From NCBI GenBank assembly GCA_027490875.1, contig JAIXXE010000046.1:1-6551 (forward strand): a DNA stretch of 6,551 nucleotides. Reading direction: 5' to 3'. Origin of the DNA: Alphaproteobacteria bacterium. GTDB taxonomy: Bacteria; Pseudomonadota; Alphaproteobacteria; UBA2136; UBA6156. The translations under genes were made by a program, and so were the position numbers. The notes beneath the pieces were generated by a model. It saw only the letters and a program-made list of their open reading frames with translations. It searched no databases and was not told where the DNA came from. Shown here in pieces: positions 1 through 5,340 of the stretch; position 1 is the stretch's first letter, and each line of letters opens with the position of its first letter.

Positions 1-125
1 CTCCAGGATGTTCTCCTGTCCCCGCACGGTGGCGGGAGTGGAGGAAAGGATACGCTCCACGCGGGTGCTGGAGCGGGTTTGTAAGGGAAGTTATTGACTT
101 GGCTTCCCCCAGGCCTGTGAAACAA
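1..125. other. Unassigned left edge; possible end of an upstream gene
   Basis: No protein could be recognised here. On the + strand two frames are open from the window edge and close at TAA 82-84 and TGA 95-97, so either could be the tail of a gene lying to the left. On the - strand a frame is open from a GTG in the middle of the stretch to the edge, but it lacks a visible ribosome binding site. The terminator-like hairpin just downstream mildly favours a + strand gene ending here. The frame cannot be chosen without flanking sequence. Confidence 0.15.
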
Positions 126-157
126 GGCCACATCCAAAACGATCATGTGGGCTTTTT
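126..157 (+). terminator. Candidate intrinsic terminator upstream of fabG
   Basis: CCACAT (128-133) pairs with ATGTGG (145-150) around an 11-base loop, and a run of five T (153-157) follows two bases later. A second small inverted repeat, GGCCT (112-116) with AGGCC (125-129), lies just before it and partly competes with it. The stem is short and AT-containing, so strength is doubtful. It would end a transcript coming from the left and isolate fabG. Confidence 0.35.
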
Positions 158-218
158 GATGCCCTGATTTTTTGTATATAGGTATTAATTTTTCCTCTTT
201 CAAGGGTTGGGTAGAAAA

Positions 219-248
219 TTGGCATCCCCTTAGACTATACGGCATACT
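219..248 (+). promoter_or_regulatory. Candidate sigma-70-type promoter for fabG
   Basis: TTGGCA (219-224, five of six matches to TTGACA) and CATACT (243-248, four of six to TATAAT) are separated by 18 bases. Transcription would start near 255, giving a leader of about 30 bases before the fabG ATG at 285. The surrounding AT-rich stretch (about 160-220) also holds TATATA and TATTAA boxes without well-spaced partners. The call rests on pattern matching only. Confidence 0.35.
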
Positions 249-284
249 TGCGCTAGAAAAAGACATTAAGGAAAGCCAGTAATC

Positions 285-1025
285 ATGACCTTCGCCAACC
301 TAACAGGCCTTACAGCCCTCATCACGGGCGGCAGCCGTGGCATTGGCCGCGCCACCGCCGAACGCCTGCAAGCGCTGGGCGCCACCGTTATCATTCATGG
401 CAGCACCGAAGCCACCGTAGAAAGCGCCGCCAAGGCGCTGGGCTGCACGGGCGTGGTGGCCAACCTGCTGGAAGCAGGCAGTGCCGCCAAGCTGGCCGAA
501 GAGGCGCTGGCGGCGGCAGGCGGGCGTATTGATATTCTGGTCAATAACGCGGGCATCACCCGCGATGGACTGTTCGTGCGCCTGAATGAAGAGGCGTGGG
601 ATGAGGTTCTGACCGTCAACGTGCAGCGCGTCATGGAACTGACCAAGCACCTGCTGCCCGCGATGCAGAAGCACGAGTTTGGCCGGATTATCAACCTGAC
701 CAGCATCGTCGCCCACATGGGCAACGTGGGGCAGACCAACTACATCACCAGCAAGGCGGCCGTGGGCGGCTTTACCCGTGCACTGGCCAAGGAAGCCGCG
801 CGCAAGGGGGTCACGGTCAACGCCATTGCGCCGGGGTTTATCAATACCGACATGACGGCCAAAATCCCCGAAGCCATTAAAGAAGGCTTCGTCAAGCAAA
901 TCCCCGCCCAACGCTTCGGCGAGGCCGCCGACATCGCCAACGCCGTGGCCTTTTTGGCCAGCCGTGAAGCGGGCTACATCACCGGCACCACCCTGCACGT
1001 AAACGGCGGGATGTACGTCTCTTAA
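285..1025 (+). CDS. fabG: 3-oxoacyl-[acyl-carrier-protein] reductase (FabG), SDR family
   Basis: FabG reduces 3-oxoacyl-ACP to 3-hydroxyacyl-ACP with NADPH in the elongation cycle of type II fatty acid synthesis, in the cytosol. The 246-residue protein has the full classical short-chain dehydrogenase set: the cofactor glycine motif TGGSRGIG at 14-21, NNAG at 87-90, Asn112, catalytic Ser140, and Tyr153 with Lys157 in YITSK. The C-terminus ITGTTLHVNGGM is typical of FabG. Length matches the family. The ATG at 285 follows AAGGA at 268-272, a somewhat long 12-base gap. fabD, acpP and fabF are not adjacent; the next gene is nuoA, so it appears to be transcribed alone. An acetoacetyl-CoA reductase (PhaB-like) role is the main alternative because the two families are close. 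Confidence 0.9.
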   Translation: MTFANLTGLTALITGGSRGIGRATAERLQALGATVIIHGSTEATVESAAKALGCTGVVANLLEAGSAAKLAEEALAAAGGRIDILVNNAGITRDGLFVRLNEEAWDEVLTVNVQRVMELTKHLLPAMQKHEFGRIINLTSIVAHMGNVGQTNYITSKAAVGGFTRALAKEAARKGVTVNAIAPGFINTDMTAKIPEAIKEGFVKQIPAQRFGEAADIANAVAFLASREAGYITGTTLHVNGGMYVS

Positions 1026-1055
1026 GGAACGATGCGGACCGCCTCGTTCCTTAAG
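1021..1055 (+). terminator. Long perfect hairpin over the fabG stop codon, probable transcript end
   Basis: CTTAAGGAACGA (1021-1032) and TCGTTCCTTAAG (1044-1055) are exact reverse complements, 12 of 12. Beyond one mismatch the loop continues as GCG (1034-1036) pairing with CGC (1040-1042). The fabG stop TAA (1023-1025) lies inside the left arm. No T-run follows the stem, so this is not a textbook intrinsic terminator. It could terminate weakly, protect the mRNA 3' end, or act on both strands. Its position between fabG and the nuo operon supports a boundary role. Confidence 0.5.
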
Positions 1056-1144
1056 AGCTACCGTGCCGTCCCTGCATCAGGTCGCGAATTTTTGTTCTAT
1101 TCTCCTCTTCCCCTTTTTCCAGATGAGGCATAGGGTCACTTAAA

Positions 1145-1501
1145 ATGTCAGCCGAATACCTCCCCATTCTGCTCTTCGCTGCCGTGTCGGTAGCCATCGC
1201 CGCGCTGCTGCTGGCGGTGCCTTACCTGCTGGCACCCTTGCGCAAAACCAAGGTCAAGCTCTCACCCTACGAATCGGGCTTCGAACCCTTCGACACCGCC
1301 CGCCGTACCTTCAACGTACAGTTTTACCTGGTGGCAATCCTGTTCATTGTGTTCGACTTGGAAGTCGCCTTCCTCTTCCCTTGGGCGATGGTGATTCAGG
1401 ATATTTCCTGGTTCGGTTTCGGCAGCATGATGGTCTTCCTGACCGTGCTGACGCTCGGTTTTATTTATGAATGGCAGGAAGGGGCTTTGGAATGGGAATA
1501 A
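1145..1501 (+). CDS. nuoA: NADH-quinone oxidoreductase subunit A (NuoA)
   Basis: NuoA is a small membrane subunit of complex I (ND3 in mitochondria) at the junction of the peripheral and membrane arms near the quinone site. The 118-residue protein has three hydrophobic helices (about 8-31, 59-80, 88-108). The long loop between the first two carries PYESGFEP (41-48), the family hallmark, and helix 2 holds FDLEVAFLFPW (70-80) with the conserved acidic pair. The C-terminus YEWQEGALEWE is canonical, so the gene is intact. The ATG follows a weak AGGG at 1132-1135. It is the first visible gene of the operon; the 119 bases after fabG probably hold its promoter, but no convincing pair of boxes was found. 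Its last codons also supply the RBS and start of the cupin gene. Confidence 0.95.
   Translation: MSAEYLPILLFAAVSVAIAALLLAVPYLLAPLRKTKVKLSPYESGFEPFDTARRTFNVQFYLVAILFIVFDLEVAFLFPWAMVIQDISWFGFGSMMVFLTVLTLGFIYEWQEGALEWE
1476..1484 (+). promoter_or_regulatory. RBS inside nuoA that decides the cupin gene start
   Basis: AGGAAGGGG lies within the nuoA codons for Gln-Glu-Gly and ends seven bases before ATG 1492. This spacing favours ATG 1492 over the in-frame ATG at 1471, which would begin upstream of this site. Confidence 0.6.
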
Positions 1502-1824
1502 AAAATAAACCCTATGTGGTAAAACCTGAAACGATTCCTTTGCAGGATGCTGGTTCGGTTGATCGCAAGCAACTGGTTGATGATAGTCGTTTTAGTGTAA
1601 CTTGGATGATTAAAAAACGTTTATTTGAAAATCGCTACTCCAAAGCCGAGCATTACAACGTCATGTATTATATTCTAAATGATGGGGGCTATGTTTTGAT
1701 TAATGGTGTAAAAACCAGTGTTAATCGGGGTGACACAGTTGTTGTACCACAAGGCCAAGAATACTTCCTTTCTGAAGGTGTTGAATGCGTCGCTTTTTGT
1801 GAACCAGGATTTAATCGTACATGA
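1492..1824 (+). CDS. Small cupin-fold protein of unknown function, inserted between nuoA and nuoB
   Basis: A 110-residue single-domain protein with no signal peptide or membrane segment. A cupin-like half-barrel is suggested by alternating short strands from about 35 to 105 and by a motif-2-like stretch GDTVVVPQGQEYFL (80-93) with Pro86 and Gly88. The usual HxH...E of cupin motif 1 is absent; only His54 lies in the right area, so metal binding is uncertain. Ligand and reaction are unknown. The start overlaps the nuoA end by 10 bp and the stop overlaps the nuoB ATG as ATGA (1821-1824), so translation is probably coupled on both sides. GC is about 39%, well below the nuo genes, with AT-ending codons, which suggests acquisition from another genome. 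It is not a known complex I subunit or assembly factor. Confidence 0.7.
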   Translation: MGIKNKPYVVKPETIPLQDAGSVDRKQLVDDSRFSVTWMIKKRLFENRYSKAEHYNVMYYILNDGGYVLINGVKTSVNRGDTVVVPQGQEYFLSEGVECVAFCEPGFNRT

Positions 1825-2429
1825 CCCTCACCACCGACCCCCAAGCCCTCATTGCCCAAGGCATGGATGGCGTGAACACGCAGCTGAAGGAAAACGGCTT
1901 TCTACTCACCACTGTGGAAGATGTGGTGAACTGGGCGCGCGCGGGGAGCCTCTGGCCGATGACCTTTGGGCTGGCCTGCTGCGCGGTGGAAATGATGCAC
2001 AGCGCCGCCGCGCGGTATGACCTTGACCGCTTCGGCACCATGTTCCGCCCTTCACCCCGCCAGAGCGACCTGATGATTATCGCGGGCACGCTCACCAACA
2101 AAATGGCCCCGGCGCTGCGCCGCCTTTACGAGCAAATGCCCGAGCCGCGATACGTGCTGAGCATGGGCAGCTGCGCCAACGGTGGCGGCTACTACCACCA
2201 CAGCTACGCCGTGGTACGGGGGGCCGACCGCATCGTGCCGGTCGATATTTACGTGCCCGGCTGCCCGCCCACCGCCGAGGCCTTGGTGTACGGCATCCTG
2301 CAACTGCAACGCAAAATAAAACGCTTGCCAGTCTTTGGCGAAGCGGGGCGCCGTACCGAACAGCCCCAATACGCCTACGCGCCGGGCGAAGCGCGGCCCT
2401 ACTCGGCGTTGGAAATGCATATTGATTAG
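1821..2429 (+). CDS. nuoB: NADH-quinone oxidoreductase subunit B (NuoB), N2 cluster carrier
   Basis: NuoB (PSST in mitochondria) binds the terminal [4Fe-4S] cluster N2, which hands electrons to ubiquinone at the interface with NuoD. The four expected ligands are visible: adjacent Cys53-Cys54 in GLACCAVEMM, Cys118 in SMGSCANGGG and Cys148 in VPGCPPTAEA. Other family blocks are SLWPMTFG (43-50), FRPSPRQSDLMIIAGT (75-90) and NKMAPALRR. The protein has 202 residues, with a tail of about 30 residues after the conserved core that varies in the family. The ATG is shared with the cupin stop; an AGGAT about 12 bases upstream lies within the cupin gene, so coupling is likely. nuoC starts two bases after the stop. 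Confidence 0.96.
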   Translation: MTLTTDPQALIAQGMDGVNTQLKENGFLLTTVEDVVNWARAGSLWPMTFGLACCAVEMMHSAAARYDLDRFGTMFRPSPRQSDLMIIAGTLTNKMAPALRRLYEQMPEPRYVLSMGSCANGGGYYHHSYAVVRGADRIVPVDIYVPGCPPTAEALVYGILQLQRKIKRLPVFGEAGRRTEQPQYAYAPGEARPYSALEMHID

Positions 2430-2431
2430 CC

Positions 2432-3097
2432 ATGACCGCCCAACCCCACCTCGACACCCACCTGAAGGCCAGCGAGCTGGCCCGCTGCGCCGAGCTCTGC
2501 CGGTTGGCCTTGCCGCGCGCCGAGGTTGTCATCACCCCTCAACGCGAGGTGCAAGTAACCGTGGCCGTGGCCGACCTCTACGCCGCCTTGGCGTGGTTAC
2601 GCACCGCCGATGGCCTTAAGTTCAGCCAGTGTATGGATGTTTGCGGCGTAGACTACCTAGGCTTTCAGCCAACCCAGCCAGCACGCTTTGCGGTGGTCTA
2701 CCACCTGTTGTCGCCCACGCAAAACCTGCGGATACGCGTAAAAACGCTGGTAGCTGAAGGTCAAGCCATCCCCAGCGTGGTGGCACTGTGGGCCGCCGCC
2801 AACTGGTACGAGCGCGAGGCCTACGACATGTACGGGCTGATTTTCTCCGGCCACCCCGACCTCCGCCGTATCCTGACCGACTACGATTTCATCGGCCACC
2901 CGTTGCGGAAAGACTTTCCGCTCAATGGCTTTACCGAAGTGTACTACGACGCGACCCAGCAACGCGTGGCCTACAAACCTGTTGATTTGCCGCAAGATTT
3001 TCGCCACTTCGACCGTGTTTCGGAATGGCGCGGCATGACCGGCAACGCCCACCTGGCCGAAACCGATCATGCCTTTAAGCGGGAAGAGTTTGAGTAG
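2432..3097 (+). CDS. nuoC: NADH-quinone oxidoreductase subunit C (NuoC, 30 kDa type)
   Basis: NuoC is a cluster-free subunit of the peripheral arm that packs against NuoD and NuoB. The 221-residue protein carries the 30-kDa signature WYEREAYDMYGLIF (125-138) followed by HPDLRRILTDYDFIGHPLRK (141-160) and DFPL. It is a separate gene here, not the NuoCD fusion of enterobacteria, as expected for alphaproteobacteria. The C-terminal region ending in a charged tail is less conserved. There is no clear RBS before ATG 2432; its start two bases after the nuoB stop points to re-initiation. The end of the gene supplies the RBS used by the GIY-YIG gene. Confidence 0.95.
   Translation: MTAQPHLDTHLKASELARCAELCRLALPRAEVVITPQREVQVTVAVADLYAALAWLRTADGLKFSQCMDVCGVDYLGFQPTQPARFAVVYHLLSPTQNLRIRVKTLVAEGQAIPSVVALWAAANWYEREAYDMYGLIFSGHPDLRRILTDYDFIGHPLRKDFPLNGFTEVYYDATQQRVAYKPVDLPQDFRHFDRVSEWRGMTGNAHLAETDHAFKREEFE
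3081..3088 (+). promoter_or_regulatory. RBS that favours GTG 3099 as the GIY-YIG start
   Basis: GGGAAGAG inside the last nuoC codons lies 10 bases before GTG 3099. The in-frame ATG 3069 has no comparable site and would overlap nuoC by 29 bases; ATG 3132 would remove the first strand of the nuclease fold. Confidence 0.5.
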
Positions 3098-3098
3098 T

Positions 3099-3404
3099 GT
3101 GGGCCGTCGCTACCGTTTTTGGGTCTATATCATGACCACTTTTCACAATACCGCGCTGTACGTTGGCATGACCAACAACATTCTCCGGCGGGTGGAGGAA
3201 CACCGTGAGGGCAAGAGCGAGCATACCGTCAAGTACCAGCTTAAAAGATTGGTTTATCTGGAAGAATTTCAGTATGTGGATAAGGCGATTGTGAGGGAAA
3301 AGCAGTTGAAGCATTGGAAACATGAGTGGAAACGTGAACTGATTGAAAAATCAAACCCGCATTGGGAAGATTTAACAAAAACTTTGATCGGTTTTGCGGA
3401 ATAA
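3099..3404 (+). CDS. GIY-YIG domain single-domain endonuclease-like protein (UPF0213/YhbQ type)
   Basis: A 101-residue protein consisting almost only of a GIY-YIG nuclease domain. Visible elements in order: VYI (9-11) and YVG (21-23), the variant form of the two name motifs; Arg31 and His35 in RRVEEH; Tyr46; and Glu67 in the segment IVREKQLKHW, the expected metal-binding catalytic glutamate. It ends with NPHWEDL, typical of this small family. All key residues are present, so it should be active, but substrates of the stand-alone family are poorly known. I chose GTG 3099, one base after the nuoC stop. GC is about 46%, lower than its nuo neighbours. A REP-like inverted repeat begins 14 bases after the stop, so gene and repeat may have arrived together. 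Confidence 0.85.
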   Translation: MGRRYRFWVYIMTTFHNTALYVGMTNNILRRVEEHREGKSEHTVKYQLKRLVYLEEFQYVDKAIVREKQLKHWKHEWKRELIEKSNPHWEDLTKTLIGFAE

Positions 3405-3408
3405 GGCC

Positions 3409-3555
3409 ATGCAACAGGATTCTCACTTCCGTAAGAATGACAAAAGTCTCATGCGTGGTTGTTTTGACAAACCTTGGTTTATGATGGGTCGTTGTCGGTG
3501 CCTTTTTGTCATCCTTGCGCAAGCGAGGATCTTTTCAGGAATAACAAAGCTCTAA
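3409..3555 (+). CDS. 48-codon ORF running through the inverted repeat; translation doubtful
   Basis: An ATG four bases after the GIY-YIG stop opens a 48-codon frame that crosses the whole repeat and stops three bases before the nuoD ATG. The two hairpin arms translate to DSHFRKND and FVILAQARI, recognisable versions of the LDSRFRGND and VIPAKAGIQ peptides that many genomes give when GTCAT-type palindromes are translated. It therefore looks like repeat-derived sequence, not an evolved protein. GCGGA lies about eight bases upstream. It could let ribosomes continue from the GIY-YIG gene to nuoD. As a protein gene it is weak. Confidence 0.2.
   Translation: MQQDSHFRKNDKSLMRGCFDKPWFMMGRCRCLFVILAQARIFSGITKL
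3418..3531. repeat. Inverted pair of REP-like palindromes (MITE- or BIME-like, 114 bp)
   Basis: The outer 28 bases (3418-3445 and 3504-3531) are inverted copies with 23 matches. Each arm is itself a hairpin: ATTCTCAC/GTAAGAAT (3419-3426, 3431-3438) and ATCCTTGC/GCGAGGAT (3511-3518, 3523-3530). Read outward from the centre, on opposite strands, both have an 8-bp stem with one T-G pair, a GNAA loop (GGAA and GCAA), and GTC just before the stem. Two stem pairs differ by compensatory changes. This matches the widespread GTCAT...GATCC class of extragenic palindromes, mobilised in some genomes by REP-associated tyrosine transposases. The second hairpin is followed by CTTTTC and might attenuate transcription into nuoD. 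No second copy was seen in the window. Confidence 0.75.
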
Positions 3556-3558
3556 CCC

Positions 3559-4842
3559 ATGGCCAATACCCCCACCCGCACCCTCGAACTCACCCTCGGT
3601 GAAACCCTCGAGCGCGCCCAAGCCACCTTGGCGCAGGCCCAAACTGCCCCCAAAGCCTCTCCCGACCAGCCTTTTACCCTTAATTTTGGCCCCCAGCACC
3701 CCAGCGCCCACGGGGTGTTGCGGCTGGTGCTGGAACTGGACGGCGAAGTGGTGACCAAGGCCGACCCGCACATTGGCCTGCTGCACCGTGGTACCGAAAA
3801 GCTGATTGAAAATAAAACCTATATTCAGGCACTGCCGTACTTCGACCGCCTCGATTACGTGAGCATGATGTGCCAGGAACATGTCTGGTGCCTCGCGACC
3901 GAAAAGCTGCTGGGCATCGGCTTGCCGTTGCGCGCCCAGTACATTCGGGTGCTGTTTAGCGAAATCACGCGCATTGCCAACCACCTGCTGTGGGTGGGTT
4001 GCCATGCGCTGGATGTTGGTGCGATGGCGGTGTTCCTCTATGCCTTTAAGGAACGCGAGTTTACGATGGATTTTTACGAAGAAGTCTCCGGCGCCCGCAT
4101 GCACGCCAACTACTTCCGCCCTGGCGGGGTGAACCGCGATCTGCCCCAAGGGCTGACCCATAAAATCGCCCAATGGAACACCGAGTTTAGCCAAAATGTC
4201 ATCCCCCTGCTGGAAGGCCTGCTGGATGAAAACCGCATCTGGAAGCAACGCACAGTCGGTATCGGCGTGGTCACGCCCGAAGAAGCCTTAGGCTGGGGCT
4301 TTAGCGGCGCAATGCTGCGCGGCAGCGGCTTTGCATGGGATATTCGCAAATCCCAGCCCTACGAATGCTACGACCAGCTGGAGTTCAACATCCCGGTGGG
4401 CAAGAACGGCGACAGCTACGACCGCTACCTCTGCCGCATGGCCGAAATGTACGAGAGTTGCAAACTCATCACGCAATGCCTCAAACGCTTGGATGGCGAC
4501 CTTGCGGGCCAACCCGTGAAGATTGAAAACTATAAAATCTCGCCCCCCAGCCGTCATGATATGAAGGACAGCATGGAGGCGCTCATCCATCACTTCAAAT
4601 ACTTCACCGAGGGCTTTCACGTCCCCGCCGGGGAAGTATACGCCGCTATCGAAGCCCCCAAGGGCGAGATGGGCGTGTATTTGGTGAGCGAAGGCGGCCC
4701 CAAGCCATGGCGCGCCAAAATCCGCGCCCCGGGCTACGCGCACTTGCAAGGCCTCGATTTCATGGCCCGCGGCCACCTGCTGGCCGACGTCACCGCCATC
4801 ATCGGCACGCAGGATATTGTGTTTGGGGAGATAGATCGATGA
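3559..4842 (+). CDS. nuoD: NADH-quinone oxidoreductase subunit D (NuoD, 49 kDa type)
   Basis: NuoD forms most of the quinone-binding cavity of complex I with NuoB and descends from [NiFe] hydrogenase large subunits without the metal cysteines. Visible are LNFGPQHPSAHG (41-52) with the conserved His pair, the 49-kDa signature LLHRGTEK (74-81), Tyr100 in YFDRLDYVS, which corresponds to the quinone-ligand tyrosine, and ANYFRPGGV (183-191). The C-terminus FGEIDR is canonical, so the gene is complete at 427 residues. The first 37 or so residues are an Ala/Thr/Leu-rich extension not present in typical NuoD, which begins shortly before the FGPQHP block. No good RBS precedes ATG 3559 (AGGA lies 18 bases away), so the start is less certain than the gene. 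The stop overlaps the next gene as ATGA. Confidence 0.95.
   Translation: MANTPTRTLELTLGETLERAQATLAQAQTAPKASPDQPFTLNFGPQHPSAHGVLRLVLELDGEVVTKADPHIGLLHRGTEKLIENKTYIQALPYFDRLDYVSMMCQEHVWCLATEKLLGIGLPLRAQYIRVLFSEITRIANHLLWVGCHALDVGAMAVFLYAFKEREFTMDFYEEVSGARMHANYFRPGGVNRDLPQGLTHKIAQWNTEFSQNVIPLLEGLLDENRIWKQRTVGIGVVTPEEALGWGFSGAMLRGSGFAWDIRKSQPYECYDQLEFNIPVGKNGDSYDRYLCRMAEMYESCKLITQCLKRLDGDLAGQPVKIENYKISPPSRHDMKDSMEALIHHFKYFTEGFHVPAGEVYAAIEAPKGEMGVYLVSEGGPKPWRAKIRAPGYAHLQGLDFMARGHLLADVTAIIGTQDIVFGEIDR
4825..4830 (+). promoter_or_regulatory. Strong RBS at the nuoD end used by the acetyltransferase gene
   Basis: GGGGAG inside the nuoD 3' end sits eight bases before ATG 4839 and fixes that start against the long open frame upstream, which is a nuoD shadow. 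It may originally have served the DMT gene now at 5340 (see findings). Confidence 0.65.
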
Positions 4843-5252
4843 AAGCTACTGTTGTTCCCTTTAATACGGCTCGTGAAGAGTGGATAAAAGATCAGTTTAC
4901 ACTCTACAATGCTGAGAATAACTATCAGGAAAACCGAGAGGTATTTTGTGTTGAGTTAACAGACGAAGCCAATAAATGTGTGGGACTTCTTAGAGGAGTA
5001 ACCAATAATAATTGGATGCATATTCACGAATTAATTATTCTTTCCGAACTCCGTAAAAATGGCTTGGGCAGTAAATTATTGCTAGCTGCTGAAGATTTTG
5101 CCCGTAACCATAATTTACACGGAATTACTCTTAACACACTTGGGTTTCAGGCACTTAAATTCTATCAAAAATTTGGTTATGAAGAATTTGGTAGACTTGA
5201 AAAATTTGGCTACACCGAAAAGATTTATTTGAGAAAGTATTTAAGGATCTAG
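4839..5252 (+). CDS. GNAT family N-acetyltransferase, low-GC insert after nuoD
   Basis: A 137-residue cytosolic protein of the Gcn5-related acetyltransferase fold, which moves an acetyl group from acetyl-CoA to an amine. Motif A is visible as strand HIHELIILSEL followed by the pyrophosphate-binding loop RKNGLG (72-77) and helix SKLLLAAEDFA. Motif B is LNTLGFQALKFYQKFGYEEFG (about 98-118 by position), with Tyr109 and the usual FY..FGYEE pattern. The C-terminus FGRLEKFGY...YLRKYL resembles GNATs of unassigned small-molecule type; the substrate cannot be told. ATG 4839 overlaps the nuoD stop by four bases behind a strong RBS. GC is about 36%, far from nuoD, which points to recent transfer. It has no known complex I role. 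Confidence 0.85.
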   Translation: MKATVVPFNTAREEWIKDQFTLYNAENNYQENREVFCVELTDEANKCVGLLRGVTNNNWMHIHELIILSELRKNGLGSKLLLAAEDFARNHNLHGITLNTLGFQALKFYQKFGYEEFGRLEKFGYTEKIYLRKYLRI

Positions 5253-5256
5253 ACTA

Positions 5257-5340
5257 ATGCACCCAAAACAACATATCAAAGTTCCAATCGAACATATCAC
5301 CATCAAAAACTTTTATAACAAATTGAAAAGTAAAACTTAA
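5257..5340 (+). CDS. 27-codon ORF coupling the acetyltransferase gene to the DMT gene
   Basis: An ATG four bases after the GNAT stop opens a 27-codon frame whose TAA (5338-5340) overlaps the next ATG as TAATG. AAGGA at 5243-5247 lies nine bases upstream, a good RBS and spacing. The peptide is basic and rich in Lys, His and Ile, starts MHPKQHIKVP and has no membrane segment. GC is 27%, so it belongs with the acquired segment. The 9-base sequence AACATATCA occurs twice in frame (5270-5278, 5291-5299). It may be a leader that brings ribosomes to the DMT start, a gene remnant or a real small protein. No family recognised. Confidence 0.35.
   Translation: MHPKQHIKVPIEHITIKNFYNKLKSKT

Noticed and set aside
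300..998. Long - strand open frame opposite fabG
   Set aside because: Opposite a clear SDR gene in GC-rich DNA; its translation is Gly/Ala/His-rich with no recognisable domain.
1718..2020. + strand open frame spanning the cupin and nuoB genes
   Set aside because: It is out of frame with two supported genes, has no RBS, and its product has no recognisable features.
3464..3485. TTGACA (3464-3469) with TATGAT (3480-3485) as a promoter for nuoD
   Set aside because: Both boxes are good but only 10 bases apart, too close for a sigma-70 promoter; no properly spaced -10 was found.
3418..3531. CRISPR array or tRNA-like structure in the nuoC-nuoD gap
   Set aside because: There are only two repeat units, in inverted orientation and with hairpins of their own; no direct repeats with regular spacers and no tRNA cloverleaf were seen.
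3535..4248. Long - strand open frame opposite nuoD
   Set aside because: It mirrors the codon pattern of nuoD, which has unmistakable family motifs; no domain or RBS was seen on the opposite strand.
4288..4776. Second - strand open frame opposite nuoD
   Set aside because: Same reason: a shadow frame of a GC-rich conserved gene.
4707..4838. N-terminal extension of the acetyltransferase inside nuoD
   Set aside because: The extension is Arg/Pro/His-rich shadow sequence; the GNAT fold begins at ATG 4839, which has a strong RBS.
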